DNA from: Lysobacter arenosi
Lineage (GTDB): Bacteria > Pseudomonadota > Gammaproteobacteria > Xanthomonadales > Xanthomonadaceae
Assembly: GCF_016613475.2 (NCBI RefSeq)
Contig: NZ_CP071517.1
Location: 3,410,001 to 3,474,000 of the forward strand
Direction of reading: 5' to 3'
DNA length: 64,000 nucleotides
Below are positions 36,864 to 45,366 of the stretch, one piece after another. The position numbers and the translations under genes are program-made. Each line of letters opens with the position of its first letter. Position 1 is the first letter of the stretch. The notes under the pieces are model-generated. The model was not told where the DNA came from. It searched no databases and saw only the letters and a program-made list of their open reading frames with translations.

Positions 36864-38099
36864 ATGCCTGCTTCTCTTCCCCACGCCGCGCCCGCCGCGG
36901 CGCCGTCGCCCGTTCTTTCGCCGCGCCAGGTCGCGCTGATCCTGTTCGCCCTGGCCATGGGCGGCTTCGCCATCGGCACGAGCGAGTTCGTGGTGATGGG
37001 GCTGATCAACGAGATCGCCCGCAGCATGGGCGTCAGCGAGCCGCAGGTCGGCCACGTGATCAGCGCCTATGCGCTGGGCGTGGTCGTCGGTGCGCCGCTG
37101 CTGGCAATCCTGGGTTCGAAGCTGTCCCGCCGCAGCCTGCTGCTGGCGCTGATGGGCTTCTATGCCTTCGGCAACCTGGCCAGCGCGATGGCGCCGGATT
37201 ACCACACGCTGATGCTGGCCCGCTTCGTTGCCGGCCTGCCGCACGGTGCCTACTTCGGCATCGCCGCGCTGGTCGCCGCGCGCATCAGCCGACCGGAGCA
37301 ACGCGGCGCCGCGGTCGGCCGGGTGATGCTGGGTCTGTCGATCGCGTTGCTGGTCGGCAATCCGCTGGCCACCTGGCTCGGCCAGGCGTTCGGCTGGCGC
37401 TGGGCATTCGCGCTGGTGTCGGTGATCGCGCTGGCGACCGTGGCCATGACCATGCGCGTACTGCCGCGCGGCATGAACGCACCACGCCCGGATGCGCTGC
37501 GCGAGTTGCGCGACTTCAACCGCAAGCCGGTGTGGCTGGCGCTGGGCATCGGCGCGATTGGCTTCGCCGGCATGTTCTGCGTCTTCAGCTACCTCGCGCC
37601 AACGCTGGTCAACGTCACCGGCGTGTCCGAAACCTTCATCCCGTTCGGCCTGGTCGCCTTCGGCATCGGCGGCATCATCGGCACGGTCGCCGGCGGCTGG
37701 CTGTTCGATCGGCTGCAGTTCCGCGCCGCGCCCGTGGTGCTGGTGTGGTCGATTCTGGTGCTGCTGCTGTTCCCGCTGGCCGCGAAGTCTGTGTGGACGG
37801 TGCTGCCGGTGGTGGTCGCGGTCGGCACGATGGGTGCACTGGCGACGATCCTGCAGGCGCATCTCATGGACGTAGCCGCCGAGGCACAGACGCTCGCCGC
37901 GGCCTCCAACCACTCGGCCTTCAACATGGCCAACGCGCTGGGCCCGTGGCTGGGCGGCATGGCGATCACCGCCGGTTACGGCTGGACCTCGACCGGCGTG
38001 GTCGGTGCGGCCATGGCGGTGCTGGGCTTGCTGATCTATGCGTGGGCGCGGCGTGATGCGGCGCAGGCGCTCGACGTTGTCCCCGCGAAGTCGGTATGA
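36864..38099 (+). CDS. MFS transporter, AraJ/NepI-like exporter
   Basis: A 411-residue major facilitator with 12 hydrophobic segments. MGGFAIGTSEFVVMGL in the first helix is the signature of the sugar-efflux/AraJ/NepI branch of drug:H+ antiporters (DHA1 type). GSKLSRRSLL is the loop 2-3 motif A (G-x3-D/S-R-x-G-R-R variant), and GLPHGAYFG resembles motif C. The substrate is unknown. ATG 36864 was chosen; ATG 36846, inside the palindrome, would add six residues. Confidence 0.82.
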   Translation: MPASLPHAAPAAAPSPVLSPRQVALILFALAMGGFAIGTSEFVVMGLINEIARSMGVSEPQVGHVISAYALGVVVGAPLLAILGSKLSRRSLLLALMGFYAFGNLASAMAPDYHTLMLARFVAGLPHGAYFGIAALVAARISRPEQRGAAVGRVMLGLSIALLVGNPLATWLGQAFGWRWAFALVSVIALATVAMTMRVLPRGMNAPRPDALRELRDFNRKPVWLALGIGAIGFAGMFCVFSYLAPTLVNVTGVSETFIPFGLVAFGIGGIIGTVAGGWLFDRLQFRAAPVVLVWSILVLLLFPLAAKSVWTVLPVVVAVGTMGALATILQAHLMDVAAEAQTLAAASNHSAFNMANALGPWLGGMAITAGYGWTSTGVVGAAMAVLGLLIYAWARRDAAQALDVVPAKSV

Positions 38100-38129
38100 C
38101 GTGATGCCGTTGCCAGGCTGAGGGCCTGG

Positions 38130-38149
38130 GTCCCGGCGTTCGCCGGGAC
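38130..38149. repeat. Inverted repeat between MFS and DUF1697 genes
   Basis: GTCCCGGCG-TT-CGCCGGGAC, a 9-bp perfect stem in the 87-bp gap. The flanks (CTGG and GACGACGG) resemble REP flanks, but the arms differ from copies 1-3, so it may be a REP variant or a terminator without a T-run. Confidence 0.5.
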
Positions 38150-38186
38150 GACGGCTTGGGGCGTGCGACCGCTATCCTTCCCGCCC

Positions 38187-38696
38187 ATGGCCACCTACAT
38201 CGCCCTGCTTCGCGCCGTGAACGTCGGCGGTACCGGCAAGCTGCCGATGGCCGACTTGCGCGCCATGTGCGAAGCCGCCGGTTTCAGGAACGTGCGCACC
38301 TACATCGCCAGCGGCAATGTCGTGTTCGAAACGCCGGGTACCGCGGCCAAGGCCAAGGCGGCGCTGGAGACGGCGCTGGAAAGCTATGCCGGCAAGCCGA
38401 TTGGCGTGGCGATCCGCACCGCGGCGGAGATGGCGCAGGTGCTGGCCGACAATCCCTTCCCCGATGCGGCGCCGAATCGCGCGCTGGCCATCTTCCTCGA
38501 CGCGGCGCCACCGGCAGACGCGCTGGCCACCGTGCGCCATCGCAGCGACGAGAAAATCGCGCTGGGAAAGCGCGAGATCTACGTGCACTACGGCGAGGGC
38601 ATGGCTGCCTCGAAGCTGGTCATCCCGGCGGCGAAGGCCGGCACGGGGCGCAACCTCAATACCGTGGCGAAACTCGCGCAAATGGCCGCGACGTAG
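38187..38696 (+). CDS. DUF1697 family protein
   Basis: A 169-residue protein with the DUF1697 pattern: YIALLRAVNVGGTGKLPMADL at the N-terminus, TYIASGNVVFE after it, and a C-terminal KLVIPAAKAGTGRNLNTVAKLA in which the RN-x-NT motif is conserved. Structures of the family show tandem ferredoxin-like folds; no activity is established. It is a single gene, converging on the acidic DUF6630-like gene. ATG 38187 is preferred over a GTG at 38163. Confidence 0.85.
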   Translation: MATYIALLRAVNVGGTGKLPMADLRAMCEAAGFRNVRTYIASGNVVFETPGTAAKAKAALETALESYAGKPIGVAIRTAAEMAQVLADNPFPDAAPNRALAIFLDAAPPADALATVRHRSDEKIALGKREIYVHYGEGMAASKLVIPAAKAGTGRNLNTVAKLAQMAAT

Positions 38697-38708
38697 CGGC
38701 CAGGCGCA

Positions 38709-39248
38709 TCACCCCGCGCCCGGGCGCACGTGGAATCCCAGCGCGCCGGCAACGGTCCGCAACGCTTCGTCGTCACGCTGCAGGGTCATGAAACCGGCGT
38801 GCGTGTCGTGCCCGGTTTCCCAGGTCCACAGGGTGTAGTGGTGTTCGCGCAGGCGGTCGTAGGCGACGTTGATCAGTGACGGGACCTCGGCGTCGGACAG
38901 GAAGTCCTCGTCCGTCGGGTCTTCCACGCCCCATTCGATGCGCAGGTTGAAACGCGACGCCAGCTCGTCCAGCACTTCGATCAGCCCGGCCGGGTCGCTG
39001 TCCTCGACATGGAAGCCCGACTTCCAGTCGATCACGTCGCGGATCAGTTCCACCGGATCCTCGCCTTCGTCGAGCGAATCGCGACAGGCCTGGAACTGCT
39101 GCATCGCCGCGTCTTCGTCGCCGGGGTTGATCAGCAGCAGGAGTTGCCACGCCACCGCTTCCAGCGCCGCTTCCTCGTCGATGTCGGCGTCCGCGCTGAA
39201 TGAACGGGCGAAGTTGTCGTCGGGGTCGTATTCGGTGTGGGTGCTCAT
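38709..39248 (-). CDS. Acidic cytoplasmic protein, DUF6630-like
   Basis: A 179-residue, strongly acidic protein without signal peptide or membrane segment. WQLLLLINPGDEDAAMQQF and TLWTWETGHDTHAGFMTL are its most distinctive stretches and resemble DUF6630 proteins as I remember them; this assignment is tentative. The function is unknown. It converges on DUF1697 (12 bp apart) and is divergent from the SRPBCC gene. Confidence 0.6.
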   Translation of the reverse strand: MSTHTEYDPDDNFARSFSADADIDEEAALEAVAWQLLLLINPGDEDAAMQQFQACRDSLDEGEDPVELIRDVIDWKSGFHVEDSDPAGLIEVLDELASRFNLRIEWGVEDPTDEDFLSDAEVPSLINVAYDRLREHHYTLWTWETGHDTHAGFMTLQRDDEALRTVAGALGFHVRPGAG

Positions 39249-39418
39249 GGCGCGCTCCGCCGATTGGCCGGGGTCAACAGGATACGGCGATCGCGCGTGT
39301 CGCGCTCTGTCCGGCGGAGGTCGTGCCTCACGTCGGGTTGTTCGCAGGCACGCTATCTTCCGCATCGGCAGGGCACGAAGCTTGCCGTCTTCACGTGCAA
39401 TCGACCGGAGGTGGTGGC

Positions 39419-39817
39419 ATGGCATCGATCCGCAGGGAGATCCAGGTCGCGGTCCCGCCCGCACAGGCCTGGGATGCGCTGCGCGACGTGGGCCGCATTC
39501 ATGAGCGGCTGGTGCGCGGCTTCGTCACCCGGTGCGAGCTCGAAGGTGACGTCCGCGCGATCACGTTCGCCAACGGCATGTCGGTGCGCGAGCGCATCAT
39601 CGATGTCGACGACGCCGAACGCCGCGTGGTCTGGTCGGCACTCGGCGACCCGTTCGCCCATCACAACGCTTCCGTGCAGGCCTTCGAGTCCGGCGACGGC
39701 GGCACGCGCCTGGTCTGGATCGCCGACCTGCTGCCCGATGCCCTGGAAGAGAAGGTGGCCGGCCTGATCGAGCAGGGCCTCGGGGCGATGAAGCAGACGC
39801 TCGAAGGCGTCGACTAG
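39419..39817 (+). CDS. SRPBCC (START/Bet v1-like) family protein
   Basis: A 132-residue small ligand-binding-fold protein. The N-terminal IRREIQVAVPPAQAWDALRD is the usual first strand and helix of polyketide cyclase/dehydrase-type SRPBCC proteins, and the C-terminal VAGLIEQGLGAMKQTLE is the long closing helix. The ligand is unknown. GGAGG lies 7 bp before ATG 39419. Its TAG shares CTAG with the stop of the convergent barrel-protein gene. Confidence 0.75.
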   Translation: MASIRREIQVAVPPAQAWDALRDVGRIHERLVRGFVTRCELEGDVRAITFANGMSVRERIIDVDDAERRVVWSALGDPFAHHNASVQAFESGDGGTRLVWIADLLPDALEEKVAGLIEQGLGAMKQTLEGVD

Positions 39818-40677
39818 AACCGGTACGCGAAGTTCACGCCGTACAGCACTGTCGAGTCGACGTCTTCGTCGATGCGAAGACCGGTATCGTCCTCGAACTC
39901 GTGGCTGCGGTCGAACTCGTAGCCGACGACCGCGTCGAGGTGCCAGTTCGAGGTGATCGCCCACTGCGCCAGCAACTGTGCGCGCCAGGCCTCGGTGACG
40001 TAGAAGAACTCCGCACCGTCGCGCTCGTCGCTGACCACATGCCAGCGGCCGCCGGCCGGGGCGATGTCGAAGCCGAGGTTGACGCTGGGGTGCACTTTCC
40101 AGTCGACGCGCGTGCGCGGCCAGCCCAGTTCGAGCGTGACCGTGTCGCCATCGCGCAACAGCGACAGCACGGGATAGGCGCGCTCGTCGCCGAACGAATC
40201 GTCATAGGCCGCGCCTGCGCGCCAGCCCCAGCCGCCGGAGGGGAGGCGTTCGATGCTGGCGTCGCCGTACAGCGAGAAGTCGTCACTGCCACCGCGCGAG
40301 AACAGGTCCTTGAAGACGTTGGAGGACGCGGCCGCGACCGGAGTGATTCCGATCCGGGCGTGGATGGGCGAGGCACCGGTCCAGGTCATTGGCAGCTCCA
40401 GCCGATGCAGGTCGCGATCACGCGTGGCCAGTCCGCGGTAGTCGTAATGCGTGTAGGTGTAGTCGGCGGCGACGTCGAAAGCGCCGCCGGCGAAGTCGAA
40501 CTTCGGCGTGCGCAGCAACAGGCCATCCTCGCGGCCACCGAGTTCTGCGCCGTCGCCAAAGTCCGCATCTGCGAGCGTGACGTGGCTCAGTTCGATCACG
40601 GCCTGGCCATTGGCAGGGCTGCTGGTCAGCACCAGAAGCATCGCGGCCGGTAAGCCAAGGGTTCGGAATGCGGCCAT
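39814..40677 (-). CDS. Putative outer membrane beta-barrel protein
   Basis: A 287-residue protein with a signal peptide (cleavage about PANGQA) and alternating-polarity strands. It ends in VLYGVNFAYRF, whose terminal phenylalanine is the usual insertion signal of outer membrane barrels. The calculated number of strands is about 12. No pore or enzyme motif was recognised. It has its own start at ATG 40677 and no operon partner. Confidence 0.6.
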   Translation of the reverse strand: MAAFRTLGLPAAMLLVLTSSPANGQAVIELSHVTLADADFGDGAELGGREDGLLLRTPKFDFAGGAFDVAADYTYTHYDYRGLATRDRDLHRLELPMTWTGASPIHARIGITPVAAASSNVFKDLFSRGGSDDFSLYGDASIERLPSGGWGWRAGAAYDDSFGDERAYPVLSLLRDGDTVTLELGWPRTRVDWKVHPSVNLGFDIAPAGGRWHVVSDERDGAEFFYVTEAWRAQLLAQWAITSNWHLDAVVGYEFDRSHEFEDDTGLRIDEDVDSTVLYGVNFAYRF

Positions 40678-40819
40678 GCGGGCCTCCGAAACTGCAACGC
40701 GGTAGCGGCAAGGATAGCGCTTGGCGCGATCGATTCCGGCGCACATTCAGACGAATCTGATGGGGTCGCGGCCATCGCTGCGTTCAACTTTCTCGTCCAG
40801 TCAGAGTGTTGTTGCAGTC

Positions 40820-41464
40820 ATGGGCGAGCGGGAACGTTTCTACGACGCGTTGTGCGGCTTCAGCGGGTTCGTGCCGGTGCCGCTGCGCGATCAGCATGTC
40901 GCCCTGATCCGCGAAATCCGCTTCGACTGGATGCCGACCGACACCGGTGCCCCTTGCGTCAATCCGGTCACGCCGCTGCACCTGGACGAGGACGGCTTCG
41001 CGTCCTTGCGACGCATGACCGCATTACCGGACGAAGGCGAGCGCCTGCGCGCCTTCCTGGAGGCCGCCTTCGCGCTGCCGGAGTTCATCGAGAAGGCGAG
41101 CCTCCTGCCCGGCGACTACTACCTGCCTCGCGACATCGCCGAGTTCCTCGATGCCCCCCGTTCGGGGATGCAGGGCGATTTCTTCCGCATAACCCCCGAG
41201 CACGTCAAGTTGCTCAAGGCCGCCTCATGGCGCACCCGCCAGGTGTTCTCGCCCTTGCCCTACATCGCCCCGCGTCGCCCGTATGGAGACTTCGCCGATG
41301 TCCCCATGGATGCGGCGCTGGTGCTGGGCTGGCGCAGGAGCTACAGCCACCTCCACACCGAACCGCTGGAGCCGCTGAGCCGGGACCAGCGCGCGCAGCT
41401 GGCTGAATTGCACTACCAGACCCTTCCGGCGATCCATGCCTTCGTCCGCTACGCCCAGGTGTGA
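40820..41464 (+). CDS. Protein of unknown function (214 aa)
   Basis: A 214-residue cytoplasmic protein. It has no signal peptide, no membrane segment and no motif I recognise. Notable stretches are GFVPVPLRDQHVALIREIRF, PGDYYLPRDIAEFL and LHYQTLPAIHAF. ATG 40820 is chosen because upstream candidates (40721 on) give a low-complexity, serine-rich N-terminus. It ends 23 bp before the -35 box of the tetR promoter. Confidence 0.55.
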   Translation: MGERERFYDALCGFSGFVPVPLRDQHVALIREIRFDWMPTDTGAPCVNPVTPLHLDEDGFASLRRMTALPDEGERLRAFLEAAFALPEFIEKASLLPGDYYLPRDIAEFLDAPRSGMQGDFFRITPEHVKLLKAASWRTRQVFSPLPYIAPRRPYGDFADVPMDAALVLGWRRSYSHLHTEPLEPLSRDQRAQLAELHYQTLPAIHAFVRYAQV

Positions 41465-41486
41465 CCACGGTGCCCTGGCAGCCCCC

Positions 41487-41516
41487 TTGAACTTGATATG
41501 ATCGGCGTCATATAAC
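41487..41516 (+). promoter_or_regulatory. Sigma-70 promoter of tetR (leaderless)
   Basis: TTGAAC (41487-41492) and TATAAC (41511-41516) are separated by 18 bp. Transcription would start about 6 bp on, at the A of the tetR ATG (41522), giving a leaderless mRNA. No Shine-Dalgarno sequence precedes the gene, which agrees. Confidence 0.65.
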
Positions 41517-41530
41517 GCAACATGCGTTAT
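41512..41530. promoter_or_regulatory. Perfect operator palindrome over the tetR start
   Basis: ATAACGCA-ACA-TGCGTTAT has two perfect 8-bp arms. It covers most of the -10 box, the transcription start and the start codon, the classic place for TetR autorepression. Confidence 0.7.
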
Positions 41531-42115
41531 GACTGCGACCACAAGCTCCAGACCCGCCAGCGCGTGCTGCGGGCCGCCGCACGCGCCATCCGCAGCGACG
41601 GCCCGACCCGCGTCGGCGTTGCCGGCGTCATGCGCGAGGCCGGCCTGACCCACGGCGGCTTCTACGCCCACTTCCAGTCGAAGGACGAGCTGATCGCCGC
41701 CGCGATCACGCAGATGTTCGAAGACTCCATCGCGCACTGGCACCGCGCGCACGACGGCAAGGGCGATGCGGACGGTCTGGCCGCCTATTTGCGTGTCTAT
41801 CTGTCTGCGGCGCATCGTGATGCGCCGGGGCATGGCTGCCCGATTGCGGCCCTGTCCGGCGAGATACCGCGGCTGGATGTCGCCGCCCGCGACGCGTTCA
41901 GCGCAGGCTCGCGCCGGTTGCAGGACGCATTGGCGGCCTCGCTTGAACGCCTCGGTCACGACGACGCGCCGGCATTGGCTGCATCGGTGCTGGCCGAACT
42001 GGTCGGCACCCTGGCAATGACCCGTTGCGAAAGCGATCGCGCCCGCTCCGATGCCCTGCTGGCGTCATCGCGCCGGCAACTGGGCCAACGCCTCAACCTG
42101 GAGATCGATGCATGA
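41522..42115 (+). CDS. TetR/AcrR-family repressor
   Basis: A 197-residue regulator. The N-terminal helix-turn-helix is VLRAAARAI...GVAGVMREAGLTHGGFYAHFQSKDEL-type (about residues 15-55), followed by a helical ligand domain with a conserved PGHGCPIAALSGE segment found in a fatty-acid/aromatic-responsive subgroup. It probably represses its own operon (thioesterase, thiolase, SDR). The start codon lies inside the operator. It overlaps the thioesterase gene by an ATGA. Confidence 0.88.
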   Translation: MRYDCDHKLQTRQRVLRAAARAIRSDGPTRVGVAGVMREAGLTHGGFYAHFQSKDELIAAAITQMFEDSIAHWHRAHDGKGDADGLAAYLRVYLSAAHRDAPGHGCPIAALSGEIPRLDVAARDAFSAGSRRLQDALAASLERLGHDDAPALAASVLAELVGTLAMTRCESDRARSDALLASSRRQLGQRLNLEIDA

Positions 42116-42576
42116 GCATGGTCGATGAGATCGGCGCCGGACTCGATGGTCTGTCGCAGCTGCGCGCGCTGATTGCGTCCGGCCGCAAGCCGGGAATCCT
42201 GCACTCGCTGGACTTCGACTTCATCGAGGTCGAGCCCGGTCGAGCGGTGTTCGCCGGCACGCCCGGCGACCACGCCTACAACCCGATCGGCATGGTCCAC
42301 GGCGGCTACGCCGCGACGCTTCTTGATTCCGCCTGCGGCTGCGCCGTGCATTCACAGCTGAGCGCGCAGCAGGCCTACACCACGCTTGAACTCAAGGTCG
42401 CGTATCACAAGGCGGTGACGCGCGATTCCGGCTTGCTGCGCGCCGAAGGCAAGGTCGTCTCGATCGGTCGCCGCGCCGCGTTCGCCGAAGCACGCCTGAC
42501 CGGCGCCGACGGTCGGCTCTACGCCACCGCGACGTCCACCTTGCTGGTGATCGACCGGCCCGCTGCGTCCGTGTAG
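42112..42576 (+). CDS. PaaI-family hotdog thioesterase
   Basis: A 154-residue acyl-CoA thioesterase of the PaaI/YigI type. NPIGMVHGGYAATLLDSACG carries the HGG motif and the conserved aspartate on the hotdog helix. It should release free acids from acyl- or aryl-CoA esters. The ATG overlaps the tetR stop by 4 bp. A thiolase and an SDR follow in the same direction, suggesting a small acyl-CoA catabolic or salvage unit. Confidence 0.85.
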   Translation: MSMVDEIGAGLDGLSQLRALIASGRKPGILHSLDFDFIEVEPGRAVFAGTPGDHAYNPIGMVHGGYAATLLDSACGCAVHSQLSAQQAYTTLELKVAYHKAVTRDSGLLRAEGKVVSIGRRAAFAEARLTGADGRLYATATSTLLVIDRPAASV

Positions 42577-42612
42577 CAACAGTTTTCCCGCTCCTTCCCC
42601 CACGAGTTGTCC

Positions 42613-43806
42613 ATGTCCCCTGCCCACGACCCCATCGTCATCGTCTCCGCCGTCCGCACGCCGCTGGGACGTTTCCTCGGCGACCTGTCGCCCGTGACCG
42701 CGCCGCAACTTGGTGCGCACGCCATCTCCGCGGCGCTCGATCGCGCGGGCCTGGCACCCGAGCGCATCGACGAAGTGCTCATGGGCTGCGTGCTGCCGGC
42801 AGGCCAAGGCCAGGCCCCGGCGCGTCAGGCCGCACGCGCGGCCGGCTTGCCCGATGCCGTGGGCGCGACGACCGTCAACAAGGTCTGTGGCTCCGGCATG
42901 AAGGCGACGATGATCGCCCACGACCTGCTGCTTGCCGGATCTGTCGACCTGGTCGTTGCCGGCGGCATGGAATCGATGTCGAACGCACCGTACCTGCTGT
43001 CGAAGGCGCGCAGCGGCTACCGCGTCGGCCACGACCGCATCTTCGACCACATGATGCTCGACGGTCTCGAGGACGCATACGAACCCGGTCGCGCGATGGG
43101 CGAGTTCGGCGAAGTCGCCGTGGCCAAGTACGGCTTCAGCCGCGCCGACCAGGACGCGTACGCGGTCGAGACCCTGACCCGCGCCCGCAGCGCGATCGAA
43201 AGCGGCGCGTTCGCCGACGAGATCGTGCCCGTGCCGGTGCCGGTCAAGGGTGGCGAGCGCATCGTCGACACCGACGAACATCCGCTGAAGGTGTCGCCGG
43301 AAAAGATCCCGTCGCTCAAGCCGGCGTTCGCCAGCGACGGCACGATCACTGCCGCCAGCGCATCGGCCAACGCCGACGGCGCCGCCGCGCTGGTGCTGAC
43401 GCGCAAGTCGCTGGCACAGCGCGAGGGTCTGCCGATCCTTGCCGAGATCCGTGCCCATGCCACCCACAGCCAGGCGCCGGCCTGGTACACCACCGCGCCG
43501 ATCCCGGCGATCAGCAAGCTGCTCGACAAGGTCGGCTGGAGCGTCGACGACGTCGATCTGTTCGAGATCAACGAGGCCTTTGCCGTGGTGGCGATGGCCG
43601 CGGCGCAGGACCTGGGCATCGACCGTGACCGCCTCAACGTCAACGGCGGCGCCTGCGCGCTGGGGCATCCCATCGGCGCCACCGGCGCGCGCCTGATCGT
43701 CACCCTGCTGCATGCGCTGCAGCGTCGCGGTCTTTCGCGCGGCGTCGCGGCGCTGTGCATCGGCGGCGGCGAAGCCACCGCCATCGCCATCGAACGTCCG
43801 CAGTAA
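42613..43806 (+). CDS. Acetyl-CoA C-acyltransferase (thiolase)
   Basis: A 397-residue thiolase II-type enzyme. The nucleophile is C92 in NKVCGSGMKA, the second and third catalytic motifs are NEAFA and GGACALGHPIGATGAR, and the C-terminal cysteine is in CIGGGEA. It makes or cleaves acetoacetyl-CoA (AtoB/PhaA type). ATG 42613 was chosen; a TTG at 42607 adds two residues. It lies 36 bp after the thioesterase gene. Confidence 0.93.
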   Translation: MSPAHDPIVIVSAVRTPLGRFLGDLSPVTAPQLGAHAISAALDRAGLAPERIDEVLMGCVLPAGQGQAPARQAARAAGLPDAVGATTVNKVCGSGMKATMIAHDLLLAGSVDLVVAGGMESMSNAPYLLSKARSGYRVGHDRIFDHMMLDGLEDAYEPGRAMGEFGEVAVAKYGFSRADQDAYAVETLTRARSAIESGAFADEIVPVPVPVKGGERIVDTDEHPLKVSPEKIPSLKPAFASDGTITAASASANADGAAALVLTRKSLAQREGLPILAEIRAHATHSQAPAWYTTAPIPAISKLLDKVGWSVDDVDLFEINEAFAVVAMAAAQDLGIDRDRLNVNGGACALGHPIGATGARLIVTLLHALQRRGLSRGVAALCIGGGEATAIAIERPQ

Positions 43807-43858
43807 CCGCTACTCCCCGACGCGACACTCCCGCGACACTCCCCCACAGAGGTGCACG

Positions 43859-44566
43859 ATGGATATCAAGAATGCCGTTGTACTGGTCACTGGCGCCAAC
43901 CGCGGTCTCGGTCGCGCGCTGGTCGAGGCGCTCAAGCAGGCCGGCGCGGCCAAGATCTATGCAGCCGCGCGCAATCCCGCCGCGATCGACCAGCAAGGCG
44001 TCACCGCGATCGCGCTGGACGTGACCTCGCCCGACAGCATCGCCGCGGCTGCCAAGGCCTGCCCTGATGTCAACGTCGTGATCAACAACGCCGGCATCGC
44101 CCGCGGTGGCGTGCTGCTGTCAGACACCGGCGAGCAGACGGCACGCGAGGAGATGGACACCAACTTCTGGGGCCCCTGGCGGGTCACGCAGGCCTTCGCG
44201 CCGACGCTGGCGCGCAACGGCGGCGGCGCGCTGGTGAACGTGCTGTCGGTGCTGAGCTGGATCAGCCTGCCGGGCACGGCGACCTACTGCGTCTCGAAAG
44301 CCGCGGCCTGGTCGCTCACCAACGGTCTGCGCAATGAACTGCGCGGGCAGGGCACGCAGGTGGTGGGCGTCCACCTGGGACTGATGGATACCGACATGAC
44401 CGCAGGCTTCGACGCACCGAAGATCGCGCCGAAGGATGTCGCCGAGCAGATCGTGCGCGCGTTGCAGGATGGCAGCGAGGAAGTCCTCGCCGACGACACC
44501 AGCCGCCAGGTCAAGGCCAGCCTGTCCTCGCCGCAGGCGGCGTACCTGTCGGCCGGCAGCGAATAA
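43859..44566 (+). CDS. Short-chain dehydrogenase/reductase
   Basis: A 235-residue classical SDR. TGANRGLG is at 11-18, NNAG at 76-79, and the catalytic Y143 and K147 lie in YCVSK; S130 or S133 precedes them. AAARN after strand 2 favours NADP(H). It lies 52 bp after the thiolase stop and is probably the last gene of the tetR operon, since a long hairpin follows. The substrate is unknown. Confidence 0.87.
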   Translation: MDIKNAVVLVTGANRGLGRALVEALKQAGAAKIYAAARNPAAIDQQGVTAIALDVTSPDSIAAAAKACPDVNVVINNAGIARGGVLLSDTGEQTAREEMDTNFWGPWRVTQAFAPTLARNGGGALVNVLSVLSWISLPGTATYCVSKAAAWSLTNGLRNELRGQGTQVVGVHLGLMDTDMTAGFDAPKIAPKDVAEQIVRALQDGSEEVLADDTSRQVKASLSSPQAAYLSAGSE

Positions 44567-44576
44567 GCGTCCACGC

Positions 44577-44607
44577 GCTGGCTGGAGGCAACCTGTCTCC
44601 AGCCAGC
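44577..44607. terminator. Hairpin between convergent SDR and membrane-protein genes
   Basis: GCTGGCTGGAG and CTCCAGCCAGC, an 11-bp perfect stem with a 9-nt loop, 10 bp after the SDR stop and ending 1 bp before the next gene's stop. No T-run on the plus side. Confidence 0.55.
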
Positions 44608-44608
44608 C

Positions 44609-45184
44609 TCAGTTGCGGCCGTAGAAATCCGACCAGCGTCCAATGCGGAACACGAACCGCATCAGGAATGCGAGGGATGACCAGCAGGCGATCGCGAATG
44701 CCGGCACCGCGACCACTGTTCCCATCACGACATGGACGGCGCTGGCCTGGTACTCGAGCACGTCGAGTTGGCCGAACCGACCGGGCTGGGCATTGGCATA
44801 GGCAACCTGCACGGTCGGGTCGTCTGTGGCGAAGCTGGCGGAGTAGGTCGTTCCGTCGACAGTGAAGGTGTAGAGGTCCCGGTCTGTTCGCCCCGTTGGC
44901 AGCAGCCGATCCAGCACGGTGTCCGCTTTTGCGGGAACCGCGACGGCGATGCCGTGATCGACGAGGATCGCTCTGGCATGCCGGTACTCGCGCAGCACGC
45001 CCTGCACCGTGTGCACCGACGCCATGAAGAAGATCAGCAGGAACAAGTGGCGCCCGACGATGGTGACCGCGGCGTGTCCGTCCTCTGAAAGTTCGACCCG
45101 CGGCATGCGTTCAAGCAGGTCGAGAATCTGGTTGTGCAGCCGACGAAAGCGCCGCCGCGTGGGCTCGTCCCGTCCATGGGTCAT
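44609..45184 (-). CDS. Membrane protein with an extracytoplasmic domain, DUF3592-like layout
   Basis: A 191-residue protein: basic cytoplasmic N-terminus, a transmembrane helix (HLFLLIFFMASVHTV, about residue 50), about 85 external residues with DLYTFTVDGTTYSASF, and a second helix near 165. This layout and the beta-rich central part recall DUF3592 proteins, but the match is weak. The function is unknown. ATG 45184 is preferred to an upstream start that would add a low-complexity leader. Confidence 0.5.
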   Translation of the reverse strand: MTHGRDEPTRRRFRRLHNQILDLLERMPRVELSEDGHAAVTIVGRHLFLLIFFMASVHTVQGVLREYRHARAILVDHGIAVAVPAKADTVLDRLLPTGRTDRDLYTFTVDGTTYSASFATDDPTVQVAYANAQPGRFGQLDVLEYQASAVHVVMGTVVAVPAFAIACWSSLAFLMRFVFRIGRWSDFYGRN

Positions 45185-45366
45185 CGAGCGTACGTCCGTG
45201 TTTGACTGCGGCCGATCGTTGCACGGCTGCATCTGGGCGCAATAACGCAAGCCACCTGTCGCGGGCATGGCCTACGACGATTTCTGCACAACTCCTACCA
45301 CTGACGTCCCGGACGCAGCGGGGGGCGCCCGATCCCCCGCTGCGACCTCTGATCCGCGCAATCCGC

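Noticed and set aside
41225..41959. A 244-codon frame antisense to tetR and the gene before it
   Set aside because: It covers the well-supported tetR promoter and gene; shadow frame.
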